Below are positions 39,898 to 48,869 of a stretch of DNA of 48,997 bases, one piece after another. This DNA comes from Nitrospiraceae bacterium UBA6905 (GTDB taxonomy: Bacteria; Nitrospirota; Thermodesulfovibrionia; Thermodesulfovibrionales; UBA6898), in contig DKBH01000007.1 of NCBI GenBank assembly GCA_002451165.1, positions 7,970 through 56,966 on the forward strand, in the 5' to 3' direction. The translations under genes and the position numbers were made by a program. Under the pieces are notes generated by a model, which was not told where the DNA came from, did not search any database, and saw only the letters and a program-made list of their open reading frames with translations. How positions within the stretch are numbered: position 1 is the stretch's first letter; the number at the start of each line of letters is the position of its first letter.

Positions 39898-41598
39898 ATG
39901 GCAAAGAGAATCACAATTGATCCTATAACCAGGATCGAAGGCCACCTGAGGATAGACTGCGAAATCGACGGCGGCCATGTCACGAAGGCCTGGTCTTCTG
40001 GCCAGATGTGGAGGGGCATCGAAACAATCCTCAGGGGGCGCGATCCCCGCGATGCATGGATATTTACCCAACGTTTCTGTGGCGTTTGAACGACTGTTCA
40101 CGCACTGGCTTCAGTGCGTTCGGTCGAAAATGCTCTTCAGCTTGAAGTCCCGCTCAATGCACAGTTTATCCGGAACCTGATGATGGGGGCCCATGCCACG
40201 CATGACCATATCGTCCATTTCTATCATCTCGGCGCGCTCGATTGGGTGGACATTGTATCGGCTCTCAAGGCCGATGCGCGGGCGACAGCGAACCTCGGGC
40301 AGAAGCTTTCCCCCTGGACCGGCAATAGCTATGATGCGGTAAAGGCTTCACAGGGCAGGCTTAAAACCTTCGTAGGCTCCGGGCAATTGGGGATTTATGG
40401 CAGTGGCTATTGGGGCCATCCTGCCATGAAGCTTTCCCCTGAGGTCAATATGCTTGCAGCTCATCACTACCTCCAGGCGCTGGAGTATCAGCGGGAGATC
40501 AATAAGGTGGTAGCTATACTCGGCTCAAAAACTCCCCATATTCAGAATGTGGCGGTTGGTGGTGTTGCCAACCCTATCAATCTCGACAGTCAGTCGACCC
40601 TGAACATGGAGAGGTTGTATTACATTAAGACGCTCATCGACAAGGTCGGCGATTTTGTAGAGAATGTCCTGCTCGTTGACACGGCAGCGGTAGCGGCATT
40701 TTATGCCGATTGGACGCAGATCGGCAAAGGCGTTACGAACTACCTTTCTGCTCCGGATATGCCCATGGATACCAAAGGAACAACCTTTGCGCTTCCGGGC
40801 GGCTATATACCGGATGGTGATGTCGCCAAATTCCGGCCGATTAAGAGCTATACTGACCCGTTCTTCGGGGAAAATGTCAAGGAGAGCATTAAACATTCCT
40901 GGTATGACGGCGACTGGGATAAGCATCCCTGGGATGAAGATACTATCCCGAAATACACGGATTTCCAGGAGAACAAGAAATATTCATGGGTAAAGTCCCC
41001 CACCTTTAAGGGCAGACCTGCTCAAGTCGGTCCGCTTGCGAATGTCCTCTGCATGTTTGCAGCAGGGCATGAGCCGACGAAAAAGTATGTTACAAAGTTG
41101 CTTGAAACCGTCAGTACACTTGCCGGCACCAAGGTGGGCCTTGGCGCCCTCCATTCGACGATCGGGCGTATAGGAGCGCGGTCCGTCCGCTGCGCAGTTC
41201 TGTATGACACACTGAAATCGCAATGGAATGCGCTCATCGAGAACATTGCAAAGGGTGATACCACGACCTTCAATCCACCTACTTTTAAATCGGGAGTTCA
41301 AAAGGGATACGGCTTCCATGAGGCACCGCGCGGCATTTTGTCACACTGGATCGTTATCGAGGACGGCAAGATCAAGAATTATCAGGCGGTTGTTCCTTCG
41401 ACGTGGAATGCCGGACCCCGGAACAGCCAGGAAGCTCCCGGTCCTTATGAGGCTTCATTGGTAGGCAATCCGGTGCAGGACCCCGAAAGGCCTCTCGAGG
41501 TCTTGCGCACGGTGCATTCCTTTGATCCTTGTCTTGCATGTGCGATACATGTGTTTGATAAAAACCAGAACGAGATCGTTAAGGTCAAGGCCGTATAG
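39898..41598 (+). CDS. [NiFe] hydrogenase large subunit with in-frame UGA (predicted selenocysteine 64)
   Basis: The catalytic subunit, 566 residues if UGA 40087-40089 is read through, the normal length for group 1. The frame is continuous on both sides: TQRFCGV then UGA then TTVHALASVRSVENAL. The UGA takes the place of the second Cys of the L1 motif RxCGxCxxxH. The C-terminal L2 motif is standard: FDPCLACAIH with Cys545, Cys548 and His551, followed by a 15-residue tail removed by the protease encoded next. Other conserved parts: ITRIEGHLRID and MWRGIETILRGRDPRDAW. The ribosome binding site AGGAGG is 8 nt before the ATG. A SECIS-like hairpin follows the UGA. The alternative reading is a nonsense mutation or base error. 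Confidence 0.85.
40090..40126 (+). promoter_or_regulatory. SECIS-like stem-loop directly after the UGA
   Basis: The upper stem is 8 bp (ACGCACUG 40100-40107 with CAGUGCGU 40112-40119) with the loop GCUU. The lower stem is 6 bp (CGACUG 40091-40096 with CGGUCG 40121-40126, one G-U). They are separated by an internal loop (UUC on one side, U on the other). The apical loop starts with G, 18 nt after the UGA; a G in the first two loop positions at this distance fits the bacterial SECIS consensus as I know it. The tip lacks the exact GGUC form of E. coli fdhF. Confidence 0.72.
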
Positions 41599-42152
41599 TG
41601 AGTGCTTGCCCCTTAACCGTAACAAAAAGGCTGAATGTGCTCGTTATGGGTGTCGGCAGCATACTGATGATGGACGAGGGTATCGGCATCAGGGCGGTAG
41701 AAGAACTGAAGAGGAGATACCGTTTCCCGGACAATGTTGAACTGCTTGATGGTGGTACTTCGGGCATCGAACTCCTCTCTTATATTTCTGGCAGGGATTA
41801 TCTTATCATTGTCGATGCGATCAAAAGCGGGAATAAACCAGGAACGGTGCTGAGAGTGGAGGGAGAAGATGTCCCGGCGCGCTTCAGCAGCAGAATCTCT
41901 CCGCATCAGATCGGCATCTCCGATCTTCTTGCCGTCGCCGCGCTGACCGATGAGCTGCCGAAACGGCTTGTTCTTTTTGGCATTGAGCCCAAAGAGATTG
42001 TCTTGGGAATCGGTCTCTCCCAGGAAGTCAGAGGCGGACTGGACCACTTGCTGGAAGTAATCGTGGAAGATCTGCGGAGGATTGGCTGCATCGTGAAAAA
42101 ACTCGAAGAACATGAGATCTCTCAGGAAGAAAGCATCTGGGGAAGGGTTTAA
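41598..42152 (+). CDS. hydrogenase maturation protease (HyaD/HybD family)
   Basis: A 184-residue endopeptidase that cleaves the C-terminal tail of the large subunit after Ni insertion, here predicted after His551. It shows the family start VLVMGVGSILMMDEGIGIRAVEEL with the Ni-binding Glu, then LLDGGTSGIELL and DYLIIVDAIKSGNKPGTVLR with the second acid ligand. The metal-binding His is in RISPHQIGISDLL. The GTG start overlaps the large-subunit stop by 1 nt. The family cuts both Cys- and Sec-containing enzymes, so no special form is expected. Confidence 0.94.
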   Translation: MSACPLTVTKRLNVLVMGVGSILMMDEGIGIRAVEELKRRYRFPDNVELLDGGTSGIELLSYISGRDYLIIVDAIKSGNKPGTVLRVEGEDVPARFSSRISPHQIGISDLLAVAALTDELPKRLVLFGIEPKEIVLGIGLSQEVRGGLDHLLEVIVEDLRRIGCIVKKLEEHEISQEESIWGRV

Positions 42153-42161
42153 ATCGACGGC

Positions 42162-42425
42162 ATGTGCCTGGCAATACCATCGAAGATTGTTGAAAAGGAT
42201 CTGTTCAGAGCCATTGTAGACGTGTACGGCGCCCGCAGGGAGATAAACCTCATGCTGATGCCGGAGGAAGTCGAGATTGGCGAGTATGTGCTCGTCCATG
42301 CCGGTTTTGCCATCCAAAAGGTAGATGAAACAGCAGCAGAGGAAGCCTTGAAAGTCATAACAGCAATCATCGAAGAGTTAGCGCAAGAAGGGGATCAGGC
42401 AGAATCGGACAGCCCGCAATCCTAG
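42162..42425 (+). CDS. hypC: hydrogenase assembly chaperone HypC
   Basis: An 87-residue chaperone that with HypD carries the Fe(CN)2CO unit to the large-subunit precursor. The N-terminus MCLAIPSKIVE has the essential Cys2. The OB-fold body contains YGARREINLMLMPEEVEIGEYVLVHAGFAIQKVDE. It is the only hyp gene here; hypABDEF must be elsewhere. Its stop overlaps the stop of the convergent ymdB gene by three bases within a CTAG. Confidence 0.96.
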   Translation: MCLAIPSKIVEKDLFRAIVDVYGARREINLMLMPEEVEIGEYVLVHAGFAIQKVDETAAEEALKVITAIIEELAQEGDQAESDSPQS

Positions 42426-43204
42426 GGATAGCTGATTTGTATCCGCTGTATTGCTTCCGCCTTTCCTGTCTCAGTACTGATATCTACCACAACTGCAGAC
42501 AGGATTCCCCTGCCCTGAGCTGTTTCAAACCTTTCCGGCATCCCCGAAAGAAATCTCTGTATGATCTGATCCACCTCAATTCCTATTACGGAGTAGGCAG
42601 GACCGGTCATGCCTACATCGGTGATGTAGGCTGTACCCTGTTGGAGGATCTTTTCATCAGCTGTCTGAACATGGGTATGCGTACCGATGACGGCGCTGGC
42701 CTTGCCGTCCATAAAATATCCGAAGGCGATCTTTTCGGAGGTTGCCTCAGCATGAAAGTCTATGATAATGATATTGGTCTCACACGCCAATGCTTCAATC
42801 TCGGACAGGGCTTTACGGAAAGGACAGTCAGCGAGGGACATGAAGACCCTCCCCGAGAGATTCAGAACGGCGACCTTGGTGCCCTCAGGAAGCCGGTAAA
42901 TAATGCTTCCATAGCCGGGAACTCCCGGTGCGAAGTTCGCCGGTCTGAGAACGCGGTTATCTTTCGAGATATAACTTGCAAAATCCTTTTTGTCCCAAAC
43001 ATGGTTACCGGTTGTTATGATATGGACACCCATGGCATAGAGGTCCTGGACCAAACTCCCGGTTAGACCAAACCCGCCGGCAATATTCTCTGCGTTGGCG
43101 ATTACCAAGTCAATCCCATATTTCTCTACGATACCGGGAAGACATGCCCGAACCACATTCCTGCCGACCTTGCCCACGATGTCGCCGACAAAGAGCAACT
43201 TCAT
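42422..43204 (-). CDS. ymdB: YmdB-type metallophosphoesterase (TIGR00282)
   Basis: The 260-residue dimetal phosphodiesterase of the YmdB/DR1281 family; the Bacillus member hydrolyses 2',3'-cAMP. Metal ligands are seen in LFVGDIVGKVGRN, NAENIAGGFGLTG, TTGNHVWDKKDF, IDFHAEATSEKIAFG and IGTHTHVQTADEKIL. ATG 43204 begins MKLLFVGD; the longer frame overlaps the RNase Y gene. It follows rny by 7 nt, the same pairing as ymdA-ymdB in Firmicutes and other phyla. Confidence 0.94.
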   Translation of the reverse strand: MKLLFVGDIVGKVGRNVVRACLPGIVEKYGIDLVIANAENIAGGFGLTGSLVQDLYAMGVHIITTGNHVWDKKDFASYISKDNRVLRPANFAPGVPGYGSIIYRLPEGTKVAVLNLSGRVFMSLADCPFRKALSEIEALACETNIIIIDFHAEATSEKIAFGYFMDGKASAVIGTHTHVQTADEKILQQGTAYITDVGMTGPAYSVIGIEVDQIIQRFLSGMPERFETAQGRGILSAVVVDISTETGKAEAIQRIQISYP

Positions 43205-43211
43205 CAGCGGT

Positions 43212-44774
43212 CTATTTTGCATATTCGACATGACGTGATTCCCGGATCACCGTGACCTTGATCTGGCCGGGATAGGACATTTCTGCCTCGATTTTTTTCG
43301 AAAGATCGCGAGCGATCATCGCAGAGAGCTCATCATTTACTTCTTCAGGTTTTACGATAATCCTAATTTCCCGTCCTGCCTGTATGGCGTAGCATTTTTC
43401 AACTCCCCTAAATGACAAGGCGAGTTTCTCAAGCTCTTCCAGACGCTTCAGATAGTGCTCTATGCTTTCCCGTCTGACACCGGGTCGTGCCGCAGAAAGA
43501 GCGTCAGCAGCTGCCACGAGAGCCGCCTCAACGGTCAGAGGATCTGCATCACCATGGTGGGAATATATGGCGTTCACAACCTTATAGTTTTCTCCGAATT
43601 TTTTCGCAAGATTCGAGCCAATCTCCTGGTGAGATCCTTCCGTCTCATGATCAATGGCCTTGCCGAGATCGTGCAGAAGCCCCGCGCGCTTAGCAAGCTT
43701 GGTATCAACACCGATCTCTCCGGCCATCATACCTGCAAGATAGGCGACCTCACGGGAATGTTGGAGCATATTCTGCCCATATGATGTCCGATATTTTAAC
43801 CTGCCGAGTGTTTTGACAAGTTCCGGATGTATTCCCGAGAGACCCAGATCGAAAATAGCCTTTTCTCCCTCTTCACGGATGTTAGCGTCAACCTCCTTTC
43901 TTACCTTTTCGACAACTTCCTCGATCCGCGTAGGATGGATACGGCCGTCAGCAATGAGACGCTCGAGGGAGAGCTTGGCAATTTCACGACGCACCGGATC
44001 GAACCCTGAAAGTGTCACCATCTCTGGCGTATCGTCAACAATAAGATCTATACCAGTCGCAGCCTCAAGAGCCCTGATGTTTCTTCCCTCTCTCCCGATG
44101 ATCCTTCCCTTCATCTCGTCACTGGGAAGATTTACCGCACTTACCGTTGCATCAGCTACATAGTCGCTTGCATAACGCTGAATAGCAAAGCCGATAATCT
44201 CCTTAGACTTCTTTTCAGCATTCTCTTTGGCTTCATCTTCGATTTTCTTGATGAGTTTCGCAATTTCAAGGCGGGAATCTTCTTCGGTCCTTCTCAGGAT
44301 CTCTTGCTTTGCTTCTTCGACAGATATCCCGGAAATCTTTTCAAGCGCTTCTGTTTGTTCTTTGACGAGCTGTATATATCTCGTTTCTTTTTCTTGAAGA
44401 ACTCGTTCACGTGCACCATATTCCCGCTCGCGCTTGTTCATTTCATGCTCGCGTTTTTCTATCTGGTCGAATTTGCGGTCAAGAGACTCTTCTTTTTGGC
44501 GAAGACGTTTCTCAAGCTGATTTACGTCTGAGCGCCGCTCACGCAGTTCCTTTTCAGCTTCGGTCTTGGCCTGATAGACAATATCTTTAGCTTCCAGCAT
44601 TGCCTCTTTCTTGATAGTCTCAGCATCTTTACCTGCGTCCTCAATAATCTTGTTTCTTTCTGCTTCAATGGATCTCTTCTGTCCTTTCAGCGCGCTCTTA
44701 TAGAGGAAACTCATCAGAAGACCAACGGTAATTCCAAAAAATGCCGCAATGGCAATATATGCAATATTATTCAT
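43212..44774 (-). CDS. rny: ribonuclease Y
   Basis: A membrane-bound endoribonuclease starting mRNA decay. The 520-residue protein has an N-terminal transmembrane helix (IAYIAIAAFFGITVGLLMSFL), a long coiled coil (about residues 30-190), a KH domain with GRIIGREGRNIRALEAATG, and an HD domain with HSREVAYLAG and GLLHDLGKAIDHE. The end contains YPGQIKVTVIRESRHVEYAK, as in the family. The start ATG 44774 is 9 nt from AGGAGGG; the ATG at 44783 would be too close. An organism with both RNase Y and RNase E/G has two decay-initiating enzymes. Confidence 0.97.
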   Translation of the reverse strand: MNNIAYIAIAAFFGITVGLLMSFLYKSALKGQKRSIEAERNKIIEDAGKDAETIKKEAMLEAKDIVYQAKTEAEKELRERRSDVNQLEKRLRQKEESLDRKFDQIEKREHEMNKREREYGARERVLQEKETRYIQLVKEQTEALEKISGISVEEAKQEILRRTEEDSRLEIAKLIKKIEDEAKENAEKKSKEIIGFAIQRYASDYVADATVSAVNLPSDEMKGRIIGREGRNIRALEAATGIDLIVDDTPEMVTLSGFDPVRREIAKLSLERLIADGRIHPTRIEEVVEKVRKEVDANIREEGEKAIFDLGLSGIHPELVKTLGRLKYRTSYGQNMLQHSREVAYLAGMMAGEIGVDTKLAKRAGLLHDLGKAIDHETEGSHQEIGSNLAKKFGENYKVVNAIYSHHGDADPLTVEAALVAAADALSAARPGVRRESIEHYLKRLEELEKLALSFRGVEKCYAIQAGREIRIIVKPEEVNDELSAMIARDLSKKIEAEMSYPGQIKVTVIRESRHVEYAK

Positions 44775-46023
44775 TCTGCACATCCCTCCTTTTCTGCAAT
44801 CTTTTTTGTATTATTTTTTCAAAGCCCTCGTCAGATGGGATATAGAAAAATCTTGATTCCCTCATATATATCTGTTTTGCAATGTGGTGAGCAAAATCAT
44901 GAGGATATAGATAACCGATCCCTGCTCCCAGTTTTTTTGCGCCTGCATAGCTTGCATCCTTAAGGTGATCAGGCACCTCTTGGAGAGGTTCATTTCTTAT
45001 AGCAGCAATAGCCTTGTCAATCGCGAGATATGCAGCGTTACTTTTGGGAGCCGTCGCAATATAGAGAGCAGCCATAGCGAGAGGAATCCGTCCCTCCGGC
45101 ATGCCTATCTTTTCCAGTGCTTGAAGTGCGGAGACTGCTGTTGTCAGGGCATGAGGATCAGCATTCCCGACGTCCTCTCCAGCACATATAACGATTCTCC
45201 GGGCAATGAACAGGGGATCTTCTCCCGCTTCCAACATTTTTGCCAACCAGTAAACAGTTGCATCAGGATCAGAGCCCCGCATGCTCTTGATGAATGCAGA
45301 CACGGTGTCGTAATGATTGTTCTCATCGTAGTAGATAGACTTGTCCTGCATGACTTCCTTCACCTTTTCAAGCGTAATGTCAACGCTCTCAGCGCCTTCC
45401 GGGAACAGGGAGAGGAAGGAGAGCTCAAGACAGTTCAAGGCCCTTCGGGCATCCCCCTCACTGATTGCAGCGATATATTCGGCAGCTTCAGGATGCAGGA
45501 TGATATTGTACGAACCGAGTCCTCTCTTGTCACTCAAGGCCCGGAACAGAAGCGTTCTGAGTTCCGGCGCTGCAATCGGCTTGAATAAAAAAATGAGAGA
45601 ACGGGAGGAGAGAGCCGGGACGAGAGAGAAATAAGGATTCTGTGTCGATGCTCCCACCAGAATGATCTCTCCCTGCTCAACATGGGGAAGAAGCGCATCC
45701 TGCTGTGTCTTGTTGAATCGATGAATTTCGTCGACAAAAAGAATCGCGCGCTCACCCCGGGACGAATCAACCGCCTCCCGAATGTCCTTGATTCCCGCGG
45801 TGACTGCATTAATAGCAATGAATCGGGCTTTTGTTTTTTTGGCTATGATATGAGCAAGAGCGGTCTTTCCCGTTCCGGGAGGGCCATAAAATATTACCGA
45901 AACGATCTTGTCTTCTTCTATGAGCCGTCTCAGCGGTCTCTGCTGCTCCAGCAGATGCGGCTGGCCGAGGATGTCATCAAGAGCCTCGGGTTGCATCCTC
46001 CACGCAAGCGGTGCAGTAGTCAT
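44767..46023 (-). CDS. rarA: replication-associated recombination protein A (RarA/MgsA)
   Basis: A 418-residue clamp-loader-like AAA+ ATPase acting at stalled forks. It starts APLAWRMQPEALDDILGQPHLL, with Walker A VIFYGPPGTGKTALAHI, Walker B AILFVDEIHRFNKTQQD, arginine-finger sensor LSSRSLIFLF, and the C-terminal tetramerisation domain MRGSDPDATVYWLAKMLEAGEDP and YLYPHDF. The ATG at 46023 gives the usual start; the frame continues to a TTG at 46044. Its end overlaps the RNase Y start by about 8 nt. Confidence 0.96.
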   Translation of the reverse strand: MTTAPLAWRMQPEALDDILGQPHLLEQQRPLRRLIEEDKIVSVIFYGPPGTGKTALAHIIAKKTKARFIAINAVTAGIKDIREAVDSSRGERAILFVDEIHRFNKTQQDALLPHVEQGEIILVGASTQNPYFSLVPALSSRSLIFLFKPIAAPELRTLLFRALSDKRGLGSYNIILHPEAAEYIAAISEGDARRALNCLELSFLSLFPEGAESVDITLEKVKEVMQDKSIYYDENNHYDTVSAFIKSMRGSDPDATVYWLAKMLEAGEDPLFIARRIVICAGEDVGNADPHALTTAVSALQALEKIGMPEGRIPLAMAALYIATAPKSNAAYLAIDKAIAAIRNEPLQEVPDHLKDASYAGAKKLGAGIGYLYPHDFAHHIAKQIYMRESRFFYIPSDEGFEKIIQKRLQKRRDVQNE

Positions 46024-46553
46024 TTCGTACCTAAACAGATCCAATTTCCCAGCTTTCAGCTGGACTATGGGCTTGATGGGTCTTTTGGCAAAGAGAGAAG
46101 GGGAAGGCAGTGATAAATATTCAGAGATGAATGTATGAAAATGCCTGTCTGCGCAGGTAAATATCCCTTGTTTTCTCTATGAGACCTCTCTATCGTCTTT
46201 TCCAAAAGCGCCCCGACCATAGACAACAGCTTTGTAATAAGAATAAATAGAAACCCGCCCTGCCGTGTACGTGAAGAATCAGATCCGCCTAAAATATAGG
46301 TGGGTGCCTTAAATGCACCTTCAGGCTTTTGGCACATGGCCAACATGCACACCAGAGCATTACACAGGCTCCCGTAAGATCTAATTTGCCGGATCAATTT
46401 TTTCACATATCACCTACAGGGCAGGTATATCATGCCCTTGTGTTCTATTTAAACAAATCTTGACAGTTTGAGCAAGAAATAATTCTTTGCGGAGGAAGAG
46501 TTTTTTCCTTGTATTGAAAGGAATTTTTTAATAAACTATCAAAATATATCTTT
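46024..46553. other. gap between rarA and mobA
   Basis: About 530 bp between divergent genes. A minus-strand frame (46065-46406, GTG start with AGGTGA nearby) has unremarkable composition and no recognised domain. Small inverted repeats occur, such as GGTGC/GCACC near 46302. TTGACA at 46461 may be part of a mobA promoter, but no good -10 box goes with it. I did not see the conserved parts of a molybdenum-cofactor riboswitch. Confidence 0.4.
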
Positions 46554-47129
46554 ATGGATGCGATAATACTTGCCGGAGGAGAAAATCGTCGTTTTCGGGC
46601 TCACAAGGCCCTTGCCGAAATTCAGGGCAGGAGAATTATTGAGACTTCGGCTGAGCTGCTTGTTCGGCATTTCACGACCGTATATATAAGCACAAATACA
46701 CCTGAGCTTTTTTTCTACCTTGGGTTGCCGCTTATCGGAGATATTGTGGAGGAGCGGGGACCTATCAGCGGGATATATTCTTCTTTTGTCAGTACCGGCG
46801 CATCGGAACTTTTTATCATGGCATGTGATATGCCATTTATCAAATCGGAAGTCATAGACCTGATCGTGAACAAGTTTGATGCACAAGATGCTGTTATACC
46901 CATGCATAAGGGCTTGCTCCAGCCGCTTCTTGGTATCTATTCCCGTTGTCTTGTGCCTCGATTAGCGGCAAGGATACGACAGCATAATAAGGCCATGTGG
47001 GACCTCGTGAAGGGAATGAAGGTGCAGGTTGTCCCCGAAGAGGAGATATTACGCGTCGACCCCGAGGGACGATCCTTTGTAAATATCAACACGCATGAAG
47101 AATATAGAAATCTTATCGTGCATATCTGA
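46554..47129 (+). CDS. mobA: molybdenum cofactor guanylyltransferase MobA
   Basis: Attaches GMP to molybdopterin to make the MGD cofactor. The 191-residue protein has the nucleotide-binding start MDAIILAGGENRRFRAHKALAEI (the glycine of the usual RxG is replaced by Arg), the uridylyl/guanylyl core PLIGDIVEERGPISGIYSSF, the metal-binding LFIMACDMPFIK, and VIPMHKGLLQPLLGIYSR. No ribosome binding site is obvious before the ATG. It implies molybdo- or tungsto-enzymes elsewhere. Confidence 0.9.
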   Translation: MDAIILAGGENRRFRAHKALAEIQGRRIIETSAELLVRHFTTVYISTNTPELFFYLGLPLIGDIVEERGPISGIYSSFVSTGASELFIMACDMPFIKSEVIDLIVNKFDAQDAVIPMHKGLLQPLLGIYSRCLVPRLAARIRQHNKAMWDLVKGMKVQVVPEEEILRVDPEGRSFVNINTHEEYRNLIVHI

Positions 47130-47176
47130 GAAAAGCAACCTATGGTTGCAGATAGGGCTGTAAAAGGAGGTTATGT

Positions 47177-47395
47177 ATGTTCGGACTGGGAATGCAGGAA
47201 TTAGTCATCATTCTTATCATCATTCTGGTGCTTTTCGGAGCCAAGAGGTTGCCTGAATTGGCAAGCGGGATGGGAAAAGCGATAAAGAACTTCAAGAAAG
47301 CTTCTACTGAGCCTGATGAGATTGATGTGACGCCCAAGAAAGTAGCTGAATCGGGCACGGATAAGGCAGAGGAAGAAAAAGGAAAAGGTGCATAG
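47177..47395 (+). CDS. tatA: Sec-independent protein translocase subunit TatA
   Basis: The 72-residue pore component of the Tat pathway has the periplasmic GLGMQELVIILIIILVLFGAKRLPEL start (one transmembrane helix followed by FGAKRLPELASGMGKAIKNFKKA, the amphipathic helix) and an acidic tail. The ribosome binding site AGGAGGT is strong. The hydrogenase small and HybA-like subunits need this pathway. Its stop overlaps the alr start. Confidence 0.97.
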   Translation: MFGLGMQELVIILIIILVLFGAKRLPELASGMGKAIKNFKKASTEPDEIDVTPKKVAESGTDKAEEEKGKGA

Positions 47396-48485
47396 GGGAG
47401 CTGTTGCAGAGATAGATCGATCTGCTCTTCTGCATAATTTTCGTACGCTGCAGGCGAAGATCGGGCATAAGCCCGTGATAGCTGTCGTTAAAGCTGATGC
47501 TTACGGCCATGGCTCGCTTGAGATTGCGCGAACGCTTGTCAGAAATGGTGCTGACTTCTTGGCTGTTGCTTTTGTAGAAGAGGCTAAGGTGTTGAGAAGT
47601 GCCGGTATCGGGGGGAAGGTCATTGTTCTTTTTGACCAGACAGACATCTCTGCTTTTTTTGATCTCAACCTGACTCCTGTCATTCATGACAAGAGGGCTG
47701 CAGCAGCTTTCAGCAGCGAAGCGAGAAAGAGAAATAGGACGCTGCCGGTACATATCAAAGTTGATACCGGCATGGGTAGGTTGGGTTTCAGGGAAGACTC
47801 TGCGGTATCTAGTGCCGTCGAGATTATGAACCTAGATGGTCTTGTCCTTGAAGGATTGCTCAGTCATTTTTCTGAGGCTGACCTCGCAGATCGGTCTTTT
47901 GCCGTGCATCAACTCAATCTTTTCAAAGACATAGGGGCGAGGATCATAAAGAAGACGACCGGAAGAGTTCTTTGTCACATGGCGAATAGCGCTGCCGTAT
48001 TTTGCTTGCCTGATGCATTGCTCGATGCCGTGCGGCCGGGAATCGCGCTGTATGGATATGCGACGTGCGGTGATAATTTTGGTCTTCGGCCGGTCATGAG
48101 AGTCAAAGCACGTGTCCTGGCAGTCAGGAACGTTCCAGCAGGGATGCCGGTAAGTTACGGAAGAACCTTTGTAACGAAGCGGGAAAGCAGGATTGCCGTG
48201 GTTTCACTCGGTTACGCCGACGGTTACAATAGGCTTTTTTCGAATAATGCGGAGATGCTCATAAACGGCTGCAGAGTTCCTGTTGTCGGCAGGGTTTGTA
48301 TGGATCTGACGATGCTTGACATTACTGACGCTGGAAGTGTTTCGGAGGGGGATGAGGTAGTAATTCTCGGCACGCAGCATGATCAGGCGATCACCGCGGA
48401 TGAATTGTCCCGCAGGAGTAATACTATTCCTTATGACGTGTTGACGGCGCTGGGAAGCAGGTCACGGAGGGAATACCTGCCGTGA
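47388..48485 (+). CDS. alr: alanine racemase
   Basis: Makes D-alanine for peptidoglycan. The 365-residue fold type III PLP enzyme has the catalytic Lys in VIAVVKADAYGHGSLEIA (about residue 35), VHIKVDTGMGRLGF, MANSAAVFCLPDALLDAVRPGIALYG, and the second base Tyr in VVSLGYADGYNR. The substrate loop VCMDLTMLDIT and the C-terminal AYDVL-like IPYDVLTALGSR complete it. GTG 47388 lies in the tatA 3' end, so the genes are coupled. Confidence 0.96.
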   Translation: MHRGAVAEIDRSALLHNFRTLQAKIGHKPVIAVVKADAYGHGSLEIARTLVRNGADFLAVAFVEEAKVLRSAGIGGKVIVLFDQTDISAFFDLNLTPVIHDKRAAAAFSSEARKRNRTLPVHIKVDTGMGRLGFREDSAVSSAVEIMNLDGLVLEGLLSHFSEADLADRSFAVHQLNLFKDIGARIIKKTTGRVLCHMANSAAVFCLPDALLDAVRPGIALYGYATCGDNFGLRPVMRVKARVLAVRNVPAGMPVSYGRTFVTKRESRIAVVSLGYADGYNRLFSNNAEMLINGCRVPVVGRVCMDLTMLDITDAGSVSEGDEVVILGTQHDQAITADELSRRSNTIPYDVLTALGSRSRREYLP

Positions 48486-48860
48486 TTGCGTTCATAGATA
48501 GTTCGTGGCGTGAGACTCAACGAGGTTACGCAAGGGATATGCTGAGAGCGGAGGAAATTTGGCGGTCCACTGCGCTGATTTTTATTGTATTGCTGCTCAT
48601 ATTATTGATGCGCTCTGCTGTTTTTGCGGAGAGGGAAAAATTTCGGCTGACCTTTGGCAAGGTTGTGGAGATAACGAGGCTAATGATTATCCCTTCATAA
48701 AAGACTTTCGAGATAATATTATATTCATCAACCTGCTTCTGTGCGCTGGCAGGGTTATGTTGTTAACGGTATCGCCGCTGAAGATATTTCTACGAGGGGG
48801 TCGGAGGTTTGCGTATGACGACATCATGTATCACATCGGCATTGTGCCGAGGGATTAACG
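48482..48860 (+). pseudogene. probable frameshifted exported-protein gene
   Basis: A frame begins at GTG 48482, overlapping the alr stop as GTGA, and codes for a hydrophobic helix (LIFIVLLLILLM) then AVFAEREKFRLTFGKVVEI before stopping at 48700. Past that point another frame reads RWQGYVVNGIAAEDISTRGS and ends at 48813, and a third reads on to 48858. Neither continues the first. One intact gene before a GspE-like ATPase would be expected to be a pilus or secretion assembly protein, so this looks like one gene broken by indels (or sequence errors). The family was not identified. Confidence 0.35.
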
Positions 48861-48869
48861 AGTTGAGCC

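Noticed and set aside
39898..40089. A 63-residue truncated hydrogenase protein and a separate downstream gene starting at GTG 40114
   Set aside because: Both halves are in the same frame with no missing residues, every conserved motif is present, and no ribosome binding site precedes 40114. Read-through of UGA explains the gene better.
40087..40089. UGA reassigned to Trp or Gly throughout the genome
   Set aside because: Many genes in the window end at UGA exactly where their families end (dnaJ, pyrK, ychF, iscR), and no other conserved gene has internal UGA.
46065..46406. A 113-residue minus-strand gene starting at GTG
   Set aside because: A weak ribosome binding site is present, but composition and sequence look random and nothing is recognised. 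Kept only as a note in the gap description.
46024..46553. Molybdenum-cofactor riboswitch upstream of mobA
   Set aside because: I looked for the conserved paired elements and could not find them; only small unrelated inverted repeats occur.
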